Program-made: the position numbers and the translations under genes
In this document: positions 48,893 to 58,006 of the stretch, piece by piece
Numbering within the stretch: the first letter of the stretch is position 1
Layout of the letters: each line of letters starts with the position of its first letter
Assembly (NCBI RefSeq): GCF_020532805.1
Contig: NZ_MQTQ01000030.1
Span: 1-58,891, forward strand
Origin: Arthrobacter sp. SO5
GTDB lineage: Bacteria; Actinomycetota; Actinomycetes; Actinomycetales; Micrococcaceae
Length of the DNA stretch: 58,891 bases
Direction: 5' to 3'
The notes under the pieces: generated by a model
Database searches by the model: none
The model's input: only the letters and a program-made list of their open reading frames with translations
What the model was told of the DNA's origin: nothing

Positions 48893-48921
48893 ACAAAAAG
48901 TGCCGACGAGAGAGGAATGAC

Positions 48922-49599
48922 GTGCAGACGACACTGGTAGCGGATGACCTGACCGTGAGTCACAAAAGAGGCGTGGTCTACGGCCCGGTGAGTTTCAAAG
49001 CCGACGATGGCCTGACAGTGATCTGCGGTCCGGCGGGCAGCGGCCGCACCAGCCTGCTGCTCACCCTTGCCGGCCGGATGAAGCCCAGTTCCGGCACGCT
49101 TTCCGTGCTGGGCGAGGAGCTGCCACGGCACGCCCGCCGCATTCAGCGCAGCACCGGAGTCTCTGGGTTCCACGGCATCGACACCCTCGAGGAGTCGGTC
49201 AGCGTGGGCGCGGCCATCCGCGAGCGCCACGCCTGGCTTGCACCGTGGTGGGCCTTCATCCGCGCCGTCGACGATGCCGAGGTCAACCGCGTCTGCGGCC
49301 CCATTTTCGGCGATATCCCGATTCCGGCCGCAAGCACCATGATCTGGGATCTCGACGAGGTCGAAATGGTGCTGTTGCGTGCCTCACTGGCCATGATGAG
49401 CCAGCCCAGCATTCTTTTCTTCGACCAGGTGGAACAGGTGCACTCTGCCGACGCTCGCTGGCAGCTCTGGGAGCGGCTCGGCGCCATTGTGGCCGCCGGC
49501 ACCCCCGTGGTGGCCTCGGCCACCGCACCCGACTTTGAAATGTGGGCGGACCTGGGTATCAACCCGTCTGTCCAGTACATGAACCAGGAGATCCGCTAG
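48922..49599 (+). CDS. Degenerate ABC ATPase-like protein partnered with YhgE
   Basis: A 225-residue ABC-ATPase fold starting at a GTG with GAGAGGA upstream. The frame is intact but every catalytic element is altered: Walker A is GPAGSGRTS (residues 36-44) with Arg42 for the invariant Lys; no LSGGQ is seen, the equivalent region reading DLDEVEMVLLRAS (about 143-155); Walker B is ILFFDQ (164-169), with Gln for the catalytic Glu; and the switch His is absent (VVASATAPDF). It probably binds but does not hydrolyse nucleotide. It ends directly at the YhgE start, so it is the likely cytoplasmic partner of that protein. Confidence 0.8.
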   Translation: MQTTLVADDLTVSHKRGVVYGPVSFKADDGLTVICGPAGSGRTSLLLTLAGRMKPSSGTLSVLGEELPRHARRIQRSTGVSGFHGIDTLEESVSVGAAIRERHAWLAPWWAFIRAVDDAEVNRVCGPIFGDIPIPAASTMIWDLDEVEMVLLRASLAMMSQPSILFFDQVEQVHSADARWQLWERLGAIVAAGTPVVASATAPDFEMWADLGINPSVQYMNQEIR

Positions 49600-51732
49600 A
49601 TGTTCGCCTTCCTCTCAACCGGCACCGAGCTGCGCCGCTTCGGTAAGGGCACGCTGCCCAAGATCGCGCTTGTCGTTTTGATGTTCATCCCCCTGATCTA
49701 CGGCGCCCTCTATCTCTGGGCGTTCTGGGCACCCGACAAGGAGCTCAGCCACCTCCCCGTCGCCCTGGTCAACTCCGACACCGGCGCCTCGCGCGACGGC
49801 AAAGCTGTCACCGCCGGCGATGACCTGGTCAACAAGCTCATCGACGGCAACGATCTGGGTTGGGTCGAAACCACTGCGGCCGACGCCGCAGCCGGGGTCA
49901 ACAACGGCGATTATTACTTCTCCGTCACCATCCCCGCCGATTTCTCCACGGATGCTATCTCTGCCGGCACCGACACCCCCACCCCGGCTGAAGTGCAGGT
50001 CGACTACAACGACAGCAACAGCTTCCTGGCCTCCACCATGGGCAAGCAGGCCATGGTTCAGCTGCGTGAAGCAGTCGCCCTGAACATCGGCGACCAGACC
50101 GTCAACGCAATGCTCGTGGCCGTGAACGAAGCCGGTGACGGCATCCGCAGCGCCGCAGAGGGCGCGGGTACCCTTGCCGACGGCCTCACGACAGCCAAGA
50201 CCGGCACCGGCACGCTCGTCGACGGGCTGGGCGAGCTGTCCAGTGGGGCAGTGGCTCTCGACGACGGGGCGGCTAAGTTGGCCGACGGTTCGTCCACACT
50301 GGCCACCGGAATCGGAACGCTCTCCAACGGCGCCAGCACCCTCTCCAGCTCATCCGTACAACTGGCGGATGGCGCTCAGCAGGTCTCCGGAGGCACCCAG
50401 CAGGTGTCAGATGGAATGGCCGCTGCCGCCGCAGGGGCAGCCACCCTTGCGGGCTCGTCTGACCAACTTGCTGCCGGGGCCGCCAGCATTTCCTCCGGCA
50501 CCGAACAGCTCGCTGCGGGAACGGCATCACTCTCGGGGGGCCTGAGCGACCTCGCGGCCGCCATGGCTGCTGCGCCGCCCGGAACCCCGGCGTCGGCCTT
50601 CCTGCCCTCCGTGACGAAGCTCTCCGACGGTGCGCTCACGCTCGACACCAAGACCCAGGGCGCGGCAGGCCAGACTGCCAGCTATGCCGCCTCAAGCGGC
50701 CAATTCGCTGCCGGCCTCACCACGCTCTCGGATGCCCTCACGGCCGGTGCCCCCGGTGCCGCCAAGGTCGCCTCCGGTGCCTCCGATGTCGCCGCCGGAG
50801 CCAGCGCGCTCTCCGCCGGAGCGGGCCAACTCGCCAGCGGAGCAGCCACGGCCGCAACCGGAGCGAACACCCTCGCAGACGGCAGCTCGGCCCTGTCCGC
50901 CGGGACCGGCTCGCTCGTGGAGGGCAGCAACCAACTCGTCGACGGCGGTACCACCCTTCAGGACGGTACTGTGCAGCTCGCCGACGGCAGCCGCACTCTC
51001 GCCGATGCCCTCCACGACGGTGCGGCAGCCGCACCGGACGACAATGACGCGCAGATCGCCGCCAAGGCCTCGGTCATCTCTAACCCGGTCGACCTCAAGC
51101 AGACCTGGGAGAATGCCTCCAGCAGCTTCGGTGAGGGCTTCGCTCCGTTCTTCATCGCCCTGGCCACCTTCGTTGGTGCGCTGATCACGTGGCTGATCCT
51201 TCGGGCTCTGCCCACCCGGGCACTGGCGAGCGCCGCCTCCGGTCTGCGTGCCACCATGACGGGTTTCCTTCCTGCCATGGCGATCGGCCTCAGCCAGGTC
51301 GTGATCATGGTTCTGGTGCTCGTTTACGGCATCGGCCTCACCCCGGCGCACTGGCTGGGTATGTCGGCGTTCATCTACCTCACGACTCTGGCGTTCCTGG
51401 CGCTGCAGCAGATGTTCATCGTCCTGTTCGGCACCGCGGCCGGCCGCGTGGTCAGTCTGGTGCTGCTGATGCTGCAGCTGAGCTCCTCAGGCGGCACCTA
51501 TCCGGTGGAGACGACCCCGGTCTTCTTCCAGGTCATGCACCCGTGGATGCCCGCCTCATACGTGGTCTCCGGACTGCGGCAGCTCATCACGGGCGGGATC
51601 GACACTAGACTGTGGCTTTCCGTGCTCGTGCTTGTGGGCATCCTGGTTGGCTCCATCGCCATCAGCGCCTGGAGTGCGTCCCGTCAGCGGATGTGGACCA
51701 TCACCCGGCTGCACCCCGAGTTGTCCATCTAG
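49600..51732 (+). CDS. YhgE/Pip family membrane protein
   Basis: A 710-residue protein with one N-terminal helix (IALVVLMFIPLIYGALYLWA, about 21-41), a large extracellular domain and five C-terminal helices (from FFIALATFVGALITWLIL on). The external domain begins HLPVALVNSDTGASRDGKAV, the YhgE/Pip start, and continues through some 300 residues of an eleven-residue-like repeat (DGxxxLxxGxxxL, for example LADGSSTLATGIGTL) that should form long helices. Homologues act as phage receptors or in type VII secretion (EsaA). It follows the pseudo-ATPase with no gap and precedes TetR. Confidence 0.88.
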   Translation: MFAFLSTGTELRRFGKGTLPKIALVVLMFIPLIYGALYLWAFWAPDKELSHLPVALVNSDTGASRDGKAVTAGDDLVNKLIDGNDLGWVETTAADAAAGVNNGDYYFSVTIPADFSTDAISAGTDTPTPAEVQVDYNDSNSFLASTMGKQAMVQLREAVALNIGDQTVNAMLVAVNEAGDGIRSAAEGAGTLADGLTTAKTGTGTLVDGLGELSSGAVALDDGAAKLADGSSTLATGIGTLSNGASTLSSSSVQLADGAQQVSGGTQQVSDGMAAAAAGAATLAGSSDQLAAGAASISSGTEQLAAGTASLSGGLSDLAAAMAAAPPGTPASAFLPSVTKLSDGALTLDTKTQGAAGQTASYAASSGQFAAGLTTLSDALTAGAPGAAKVASGASDVAAGASALSAGAGQLASGAATAATGANTLADGSSALSAGTGSLVEGSNQLVDGGTTLQDGTVQLADGSRTLADALHDGAAAAPDDNDAQIAAKASVISNPVDLKQTWENASSSFGEGFAPFFIALATFVGALITWLILRALPTRALASAASGLRATMTGFLPAMAIGLSQVVIMVLVLVYGIGLTPAHWLGMSAFIYLTTLAFLALQQMFIVLFGTAAGRVVSLVLLMLQLSSSGGTYPVETTPVFFQVMHPWMPASYVVSGLRQLITGGIDTRLWLSVLVLVGILVGSIAISAWSASRQRMWTITRLHPELSI

Positions 51733-51770
51733 GCTTTGGGCCCGTAGCAACACCGACGAAAGGACTGGCA

Positions 51771-52343
51771 ATGCCCCGCGCGACAGGAACGAAACGGGCC
51801 ATTCTGGATGCCGCGCTTGAACTGGCCGCCACCCGGGGTATCACCGGAACCACGATGGACGACGTCGCCGAGCGCGCCGGTGTGGCCAAAGGCAGCCTGT
51901 ATTACAACTTCAGCTCCAAGGACAAGCTCTTCGAGGCTCTGTTGCAGGAGGGGGTCGGCGCGCTCGCCGACGCCCTCCAGGCGGCGCGGACCGGCCTGCA
52001 CGGCCGTGCCGCCCTGGAGGCGTTGATCATCGTGCTGCTCGATCGCATCGAGGCCAATGCCGGTCTGGCCAAGCTCATGGCGGCCGAGATCTTCCGGACC
52101 GACCGGGCCTGGCAGAAGACCCTGTTCGCTCTCCGGCACGACGCACTCGCGGTCTTCGCCGCGGCGATCGCCGAGTCCCGGCCGGCTACTTCGGCGGCCG
52201 GCACGAGCAGCCTGATGGCGTCGAGCGTCTTCGGGGCTGTGCTGATGGCGGGCCTGGAGTGGCTCGTCTTCGAGCCGGAGCGCCACCGCGACGAGGTGTC
52301 AGCCACCATCCTGGAGTCGCTCTCCGGTGGCCTGCTCGCCTGA
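51771..52343 (+). CDS. TetR/AcrR regulator of the YhgE unit
   Basis: A 190-residue TetR protein: MPRATGTKRAILDAALELAA, then GTTMDDVAERAGVAKGSLYY and NFSSKDKLFEALLQ, the full HTH signature. The C-terminal domain has AEIFRTDRAWQKTLFALRHD. It is 39 bp after the YhgE gene on the same strand, preceded by GAAAGGA. The palindromes ACTGACTAGTCRGT before the first gene of the unit are of the right type for it, so it should be an autorepressor of the three genes. Confidence 0.9.
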   Translation: MPRATGTKRAILDAALELAATRGITGTTMDDVAERAGVAKGSLYYNFSSKDKLFEALLQEGVGALADALQAARTGLHGRAALEALIIVLLDRIEANAGLAKLMAAEIFRTDRAWQKTLFALRHDALAVFAAAIAESRPATSAAGTSSLMASSVFGAVLMAGLEWLVFEPERHRDEVSATILESLSGGLLA

Positions 52344-52498
52344 TCCCCTTAGTCGCCGGGGCCCCGACCGGTGCGGCAGTATCGAGTGGGACCGGCGCAA
52401 ATCTCCTAGACCGGCAGTCCATGACCTTCGTGGACGGCCACCTGCACCCGGGGGACAACGCCGGCATCGGCGTCGAATTCAAGCTTTGCCGATTCGGC

Positions 52499-52708
52499 TC
52501 AGTGAATGAGTTCCCGCGTCATCCCGAACGGCACCTGGTCCGAGAGTGCCGCGGTGTAGTGGCCGGGCCGGTGGCGCGTGATCAGGATTCCGTGGGTTCC
52601 GGTGATCATGGCGAGCTGCTGGAGTCCGCGCACGGCGTCGTTGAGCCGTTCGTCCAGAACGTCCCGGTTGTCGACCTGGATCTCAATGGAGTCGGTAAAG
52701 GTGGTCAT
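52499..52708 (-). CDS. Small conserved hypothetical protein, 69 aa
   Basis: A 69-residue protein: MTTFTDSIEIQVDNRDVLDE, then RLNDAVRGLQQLAMITGTHG and ILITRHRPGHYTAALSDQVP. One helix followed by two strands; the PGHYT segment and the later FG match the small protein at 14038 in layout. It is likely a real gene, since its codons are G/C-ending and AAGAAAG precedes the ATG. Function unknown. Confidence 0.6.
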   Translation of the reverse strand: MTTFTDSIEIQVDNRDVLDERLNDAVRGLQQLAMITGTHGILITRHRPGHYTAALSDQVPFGMTRELIH

Positions 52709-52772
52709 CGCACTGTCTTTCTTGGAGTACTTCTAGTCGGCCCCAATGGATTCAGGAACAGTAGCGTCTCAT

Positions 52773-53897
52773 TTATGGGCGGGTCAAATCACCGCGGGAC
52801 GTCATATGGACCAAGAATTCGGTCGGGGCGTAGCGAACGCCGTTTACCTGCAGCTCGATCATATGAGGGCCTGCGTGGTGCACCCTGGTGGTCATCTGGC
52901 GGAAGGCATGACGCTTCGAGAACTTCCGCGTCTCGCCCGGGCTGAGGACGGGTGTAGCGAGCTTGAAAACCTTCTCGGCAAGGCTGCCGTTTGCCTTGGC
53001 AAAGTGCACCGCATAATCGACGGCGAGACGCGCCTCCGCGGAGCCGTTGTTGGTGATCTCAAACTCAAAGCCCAGTTCGCCGGGAAGCTCGACGTCGGTG
53101 CGGTCCAGCCGGGGAGGTGTGACGGCAAGCCGGGCGGGCGCAAACCCGAGCAGGGCCAAAGCGCCCGGGTGAGCCTTTTTGAGCAGGGTGCGCAGCCCGT
53201 GCCGGACTACCCGGGGCGTGGTGGGGTCCGGTGCGGCCAGCCAGCCGGCCGCGGTGGCCACCACCAGGTCCGGGGCGTGACGGGAGAGGTCGTTGAGGTG
53301 GTTCGCCACCGAGCGCCGCACATCTTCTTCGGGGTCCCGGTACAAGGCGTCAAGGATCGGCAGGGTGGCGGCGGGCCGGGCGGCGATTTCGGGTACCCGG
53401 ATCGCCCACGGCAGATAGGGCCGGGTGCCCTCGCTCGCGAGCCGACGGACGTGCCAGTCGGAGTGCGACGTCCAGCCCTGGATGGCCTCCAGCGCACGGT
53501 CCAGGTCTGCGGCAAGGAGACGCCGGATCGCGAACTCACCCGTGAGCCGTGGCGTCAGCTCGGTGAGAAGCAGCAGGCAGTCCCCGAAGGCGACCGAGGC
53601 AGGGGACGCGAGCGCCAGCGTAACGGCGGTTTCCGAGACCGGCCAGATCATCCAGCCGGTGAATTCCGGCTGGTCCAGGGCCCGACGGAAGACGGCGGCC
53701 GCCGTCGAGTAGTCCTGCGGAAGATCCGCCAGCAGGGCTTCGCTCACGAGGTCCGTGCGTTGCCGCAGGCTTAGCCCGTCCAGCCGGCCGGCGGCCCCTG
53801 CCAGATGGAACCAGTCGCGGCCCGGTGCCACCGCGGCCAGGCTCCTGCCCAGCGAGCCGACGACGGCCGGGTTGATCAGTTCATTCATGGCGCCCAT
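52773..53897 (-). CDS. DNA alkylation repair protein (AlkC/AlkD-like)
   Basis: A 374-residue protein of HEAT-like helices. The most diagnostic part is AIQGWTSHSDWHVRRLASEG then TRPYLPWAIRVPEIAARPAA, the W-H-V-R-R-x-x-S-E-G-x-R-P-x-L-P-W segment of AlkC-type glycosylases. Helices RDPEEDVRRSVANHLNDLSR and HPGALALLGFA continue the superhelix. The last 110 residues form an Ig-like beta domain (LGFEFEITNNGSAEARLAVD, VHHAGPHMIELQVNGVRYAP), known in the AlkC branch. It excises 3-methyladenine-type lesions. Start is at 53897 or the in-frame ATG at 53888. Confidence 0.88.
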   Translation of the reverse strand: MGAMNELINPAVVGSLGRSLAAVAPGRDWFHLAGAAGRLDGLSLRQRTDLVSEALLADLPQDYSTAAAVFRRALDQPEFTGWMIWPVSETAVTLALASPASVAFGDCLLLLTELTPRLTGEFAIRRLLAADLDRALEAIQGWTSHSDWHVRRLASEGTRPYLPWAIRVPEIAARPAATLPILDALYRDPEEDVRRSVANHLNDLSRHAPDLVVATAAGWLAAPDPTTPRVVRHGLRTLLKKAHPGALALLGFAPARLAVTPPRLDRTDVELPGELGFEFEITNNGSAEARLAVDYAVHFAKANGSLAEKVFKLATPVLSPGETRKFSKRHAFRQMTTRVHHAGPHMIELQVNGVRYAPTEFLVHMTSRGDLTRP

Positions 53898-54017
53898 CTG
53901 TTCAGGCTACCGGTGCCCGGCCTGCGCCGGGGGTGCTGGACAGGAAGCCAAAGTGGCGGAACCGCGGTAATCTTCACCGAGCACGTTAGAACACGGCACA
54001 GAGACGGAACAGGGAAC

Positions 54018-54800
54018 ATGGCTGAACAAGAAACCGGGAAATCGCCCGGCTGGTGGCGGGTCTTCCACGACAAGTTCGTGGTGGAGGAGCGCTTCATGAG
54101 CCAGGATGCACGGCGGAACCTGTACCGGACCGCCGTCGGGCTCGTGATCCTTGGCACGGTGCTTTTTCTCGTCATCCTGGCCGGGGTCCTCCAGCACGGC
54201 GGCCTCACCGCCGTCGACGAACCCGTCCGGTCCTGGCTCCTGACGCAGCGCTCCGAGCCGCTGACGACGGTCATGATCATTCTTGCGATCGTTTTCGGGC
54301 CCGTCGCCCTACCCGTGATCGTCCTCGTGGTCACCGTGGCCTGGGGGCTGCTGGCCAAGCACGCCTGGCGTCCGATGCTGCTCGCCGGGGCCATGCTGAC
54401 CGGCGTCATCCTGGCGCAGCTCATCGGCCGTTCCGTGGGCCGCCAGCGCCCGCCCGTGGACCTCATGCTCTTCGGGGCCGACTCCACATTTTCCTTCCCC
54501 TCCGGGCATGTTCTTGGCGCCTGCGACTTCCTCCTCGTGACCACGTTCCTGGTCTTCTCGCGCCGGAAAAATCCGTGGGCCGCCGCAGCAGGATTCGCGG
54601 TGGCAGGCGTGGGGATCTTCTTCGCCGCAGTCAGCCGGCTTTATCTCGGTTATCACTGGACCACCGACGCCTCCGCCTCGCTGTCGATCTCCTTCGTGGT
54701 GCTGGGTGGCGTGATCGCCCTCGACACCTGGCGGACGGCCCGGATTCCGGGGGAGCGCGTAACCGGGACGCTGTCGAAGGCCCACACGGGAGCCGACTAG
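54018..54800 (+). CDS. PAP2-type membrane phosphatase
   Basis: A 260-residue membrane phosphatase with six helices. The three PAP2 motifs are GRSVGRQRPP (KxxxxxxRP region), FSFPSGHVLG (PSGH, catalytic His) and SRLYLGYHWTTDASA (SRxxxxxHxxxD, nucleophilic His). It removes a phosphate from a lipid or undecaprenyl pyrophosphate on the outer membrane face. The ATG at 54018 has GGGAAC before it; the long in-frame extension upstream overlaps the AlkC start and is rejected. It has its own promoter in the gap to the divergent AlkC gene. Confidence 0.9.
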   Translation: MAEQETGKSPGWWRVFHDKFVVEERFMSQDARRNLYRTAVGLVILGTVLFLVILAGVLQHGGLTAVDEPVRSWLLTQRSEPLTTVMIILAIVFGPVALPVIVLVVTVAWGLLAKHAWRPMLLAGAMLTGVILAQLIGRSVGRQRPPVDLMLFGADSTFSFPSGHVLGACDFLLVTTFLVFSRRKNPWAAAAGFAVAGVGIFFAAVSRLYLGYHWTTDASASLSISFVVLGGVIALDTWRTARIPGERVTGTLSKAHTGAD

Positions 54801-54831
54801 CTTTAGGGTGCCGCCGGTGCCACAGTGACTC

Positions 54832-55140
54832 ATGGCTACCGAAGATGACGTCCGACTCGCTGCTCTGGCACTTCCGGGCGTGACGGAACGTCCTAGCTGG
54901 GGCCGGCCCGCCTGGTTTGCCGCCACGCTGATGGCGCGAATCTGGGACGATGGCGTCCTCACCGTCAAGTCCGGGGAACGGGAAGCGCTGGCCGGAACCG
55001 ACCCGGAAACTTACTTCTGGACCCCGCACCACGAACGTTCCCCGCTGCTGGTTCTTGTGCGGCTGGAGCGCATCGACACCGAGGAACTCGGTGAACTGCT
55101 GGCGGAGGCATACCTACTGGCCGGCGGCACGCACCGGTAG
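54832..55140 (+). CDS. MmcQ/YjbR family protein
   Basis: A 102-residue MmcQ/YjbR-like protein. Segments MATEDDVRLAALALPGVTER then PSWGRPAWFAATLMARIWDD and TPHHERSPLLVLVRLERIDT, ending ELGELLAEAYLLAG, match the family's double-wing fold (similar to CyaY). Proteins of this group are annotated as DNA-binding without strong evidence. The gene follows the PAP2 gene by 31 bp on the same strand. Confidence 0.88.
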   Translation: MATEDDVRLAALALPGVTERPSWGRPAWFAATLMARIWDDGVLTVKSGEREALAGTDPETYFWTPHHERSPLLVLVRLERIDTEELGELLAEAYLLAGGTHR

Positions 55141-55235
55141 ACGGTCACGCCACGCCGGCCCAGTCCGTGGCGTGGCGGCCACGCGGGGGCCTAAAATCAT
55201 TCAACTGACTGTAACTGCATAGGGGAACGCCGCCG

Positions 55236-56735
55236 ATGAACACTCCCGCCAAGGCCTTGGCCGCCATGGTTCCGCCACGCTTCACCCTGGGCGTTGCCAC
55301 CTCCGCCTTCCAGATCGAAGGGGCGCTGGATGAAGACGGACGAGGGCCCTCCGGGTGGGACGTCTTCGCCGCGAAGCCTGGCTCGATCGTCGAGGAGCAC
55401 AGCCCGGCCGTCTCCAGCGACCACTACCACCGGATGCCCGAGGACGTGGCGCTGATGAAGGAGCTGGGGATCGATTCCTACCGGTTTTCGCTGTCCTGGT
55501 CGCGCATCCAGCCAGGCGGCAGCGGCCCGGTCAACCCCGCGGGACTGGATTTCTACGACCGGCTGATCGATCTCCTGCTGGCCAACGGCATCGCGCCAAT
55601 GGCCACCCTGTACCACTGGGATACCCCCTTGGCGCTCGATGAAGCGGGTGGCTGGATGAACCGGGACACGGCCTATAGGCTCGGGGAATTCGCCGCGATC
55701 GCCGCCGACGCCTACGGCGACCGGGTGGCCCGCTGGGTCACGGTCAACGAACCTGCCACGGTCACCACCAACGGCTACCTCTTCGGCCTGCATGCGCCCG
55801 GCAAGCAGCTCATGCTCAAGGGCCTGCCGTCAGTTCACAATCAACTGCTGGGCCACGGATTGGCGATGCAGGCGCTGCGTGCGGCGAACGTGCCCGGCGG
55901 GATTGGCATCACGAACGTCTATTCACCCATGGTGCCCGCCTCCCGGAATCCGCTGGACAAGGTCAGCGCGTCCCTCATGGACACGTTCCAGAACCGGCTC
56001 TACGCGGACCCGGTGCTGCTGGGAAAGTACCCGGACGTTATCCGGGCGGCCACCGTCCTTTCCTCGGACTTCAACCCGTCCAGCGAGGACATGAAGCTGA
56101 TCTCGCAGCCGCTGGACTTCTACGGGCTGAACTATTACATGCCGACTCGGGTTGCGTCCGGCCCCGGCACGGGCGCCGTTCCGGAGGGCATGGCCGAAGC
56201 GATGGGGGATGACCTCAGCGGGAGCGCCCCGGGGGCGCCGTTTCACATCGCAGCGTTCCCGGACACACAAACGACGGCGTACGGCTGGCCGATCAAGCCG
56301 GAGTACATGGCCGTGGCCCTGGGGGAAATGGCCGAGCGATATCCGGGCCTGCCACCGGTCTTTATCACCGAGGGCGGAGCCAGCTTCGCGGACGTTGAGA
56401 TCCGGGACGCGGCCTCGGGCCGGCTGATCATCCCGGACGAGAGGCGCGTGCAGTACCTCGCGGACCACATCAGAACTGCCATCGAAGCAACGTCTCCGGG
56501 GGGTGCCGCCGAGTCGATCGATCTGCGGGGATACTACGTGTGGTCCCTCATAGACAACTTCGAGTGGTCCGGCGGCTACAAGCAGAAGTTCGGGCTGGTG
56601 CACCTGGACCACAACACCCTCGAGCGCACGCCCAAGGCATCGTTCTACTGGCTCCAGGAGCTGCTCGCGGCCCGGGACAGGGACTCCGTTCCCGAGGCTC
56701 CTGGCGCCGACCGCAGCTCACCCGCGGGCAGCTAG
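55236..56735 (+). CDS. Beta-glucosidase, GH1
   Basis: A 499-residue glycoside hydrolase family 1 enzyme. The N-terminal signature FTLGVATSAFQIEGALDEDG is at residues 16-35, the acid/base Glu172 lies in TVNEPATVTTNGYLFGLHAPG, and the nucleophile Glu379 in PVFITEGGASF. The nucleophile motif is normally TENG; here it is TEGG. The aglycone/end region YYVWSLIDNFEWSGGYKQKF and GLVHLDHNTLERTPKASFYW is intact. It cleaves beta-linked gluco- or galactosides inside the cell. GGGGAA precedes the ATG. Monocistronic. Confidence 0.92.
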   Translation: MNTPAKALAAMVPPRFTLGVATSAFQIEGALDEDGRGPSGWDVFAAKPGSIVEEHSPAVSSDHYHRMPEDVALMKELGIDSYRFSLSWSRIQPGGSGPVNPAGLDFYDRLIDLLLANGIAPMATLYHWDTPLALDEAGGWMNRDTAYRLGEFAAIAADAYGDRVARWVTVNEPATVTTNGYLFGLHAPGKQLMLKGLPSVHNQLLGHGLAMQALRAANVPGGIGITNVYSPMVPASRNPLDKVSASLMDTFQNRLYADPVLLGKYPDVIRAATVLSSDFNPSSEDMKLISQPLDFYGLNYYMPTRVASGPGTGAVPEGMAEAMGDDLSGSAPGAPFHIAAFPDTQTTAYGWPIKPEYMAVALGEMAERYPGLPPVFITEGGASFADVEIRDAASGRLIIPDERRVQYLADHIRTAIEATSPGGAAESIDLRGYYVWSLIDNFEWSGGYKQKFGLVHLDHNTLERTPKASFYWLQELLAARDRDSVPEAPGADRSSPAGS

Positions 56736-56745
56736 CACTCGTGCG

Positions 56746-57816
56746 CTAAAGGAGCGCGAGGTCCTGGAGTCCCTTGGCGAGGCCGGCGCCGTCGGGGGAG
56801 TAGATCCACGGCACAGCGGAGTCGGCGTGGTCTCCGGATTCCGAGTGCCCGCCGGCCAGCACGGCTTCGCTGGCCGAGAGTTGCCGGATCCCAATCGCGG
56901 CCACACCGTCCCCGTGACGCTGCGCGAACGTGGAGTAAATCTCCTCGTCGTGCTGTCCGTTGTCGCCAAAAAGCAGCCAGCGCATGTTCGGGAACTCCTC
57001 CGCCAGCAGCTCAAGGTTCCGGCGCTTGTGCTCCTGGCCGCTGCGGAACCAGCGGTCCTGCGTCAGCCCCCAGTCGGTGAGCAACAGGGCTCCGGAAGGG
57101 TACATATTGCGGCTCAGGAAGCGGGCGAGGGTGGGCGCCGCGTTCCACGGCCCGGTGGACAAATAGACCACGGGAGCCTCAGGGTATTTCGTCATCAGCC
57201 GGTCCATCAGCACCGCCATGCCGGGCGTCGCCATCCTCGCCCGCTCGTTCAACACGAAGGTGTTCCACAGCGCCAGGAAGGGACGGGGAACGGCCGTGAC
57301 CATCACAGTGTCGTCGATATCGGAGACAATGCCGAGCCTGGTCTCCGGGGAGATCACGAAGATGGCAGCCTTCGCAGGCTCCGTATCTTCGGCCCGCAGA
57401 ACGGCGGTGTGCCAGCCGGGACTGAGGGCCACGGGCACCACGGTGTCCACTATTCCGCCTCGGTCGGCCCGGACAAGGGTGGTGACGCCGCCGATCTCGA
57501 TCTCCACGTCGGTGTATTGGATCGGCACTGAGGTGAAAGCCCGCCAACCGCGGATATTTTGGGTGCCGTTCTGCGCTGCGTGATCGGCCCGGCTCCCGGG
57601 AACCTGCCGCGTGGTGAGCAGGACCCGGCCCAGCACGCGCACCCATTCGGTGGATCCGTAGCCCTGGTAGGCGATGGTCTGCGGCACGAAGTTCCGGCGC
57701 CTGGCGGCCTTCAGGCGGAGCCGGTTGACCGTGTCCGCGACCCAGTGGGCCACCCGGAAGGCACGGTTGCCGGAGACCGGCTGCTGACGGGGAGGTTGCT
57801 GCGACGCCAGTTCCAT
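56746..57816 (-). CDS. App1-like phosphatase (DUF2183)
   Basis: A 356-residue protein. The App1 catalytic domain starts at LGIVSDIDDTVMVTAVPRPF (residues 161-180), the DxDxT nucleophile motif of HAD-like phosphatases, and continues with VVYLSTGPWNAAPTLARFLS, LLTDWGLTQDRWFRSGQEHK and MRWLLFGDNGQHDEEIYSTF. The N-terminal half (TDVEIEIGGVTTLVRADRGG) is a beta-rich domain. In yeast App1 dephosphorylates phosphatidate; bacterial members are less known. A GH15 gene is divergent upstream. Confidence 0.9.
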   Translation of the reverse strand: MELASQQPPRQQPVSGNRAFRVAHWVADTVNRLRLKAARRRNFVPQTIAYQGYGSTEWVRVLGRVLLTTRQVPGSRADHAAQNGTQNIRGWRAFTSVPIQYTDVEIEIGGVTTLVRADRGGIVDTVVPVALSPGWHTAVLRAEDTEPAKAAIFVISPETRLGIVSDIDDTVMVTAVPRPFLALWNTFVLNERARMATPGMAVLMDRLMTKYPEAPVVYLSTGPWNAAPTLARFLSRNMYPSGALLLTDWGLTQDRWFRSGQEHKRRNLELLAEEFPNMRWLLFGDNGQHDEEIYSTFAQRHGDGVAAIGIRQLSASEAVLAGGHSESGDHADSAVPWIYSPDGAGLAKGLQDLALL

Positions 57817-58006
57817 GCCTCCACTCTGCCACAGGGGTGACCCGCCTCCGGACCGTAGCCAGGGCGCGCGGTAGCCGTGCCCCGGCGTGGTCCCAGGCCT
57901 TCCCCCGCTGCTGTGCGGTCACCGGCAGCGGCGGCAGCCCGGTGTGCCGCTCCGGCGTCCCCTGGACCGCTAGTCCCCGACAAACTGGTGTGGCACTGTA
58001 GGTCCC

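Noticed and set aside
52344..52498. Possible coding remnant between TetR and the 69-aa protein
   Set aside because: Short frames are present but none shows a family pattern or a ribosome site; treated as intergenic.
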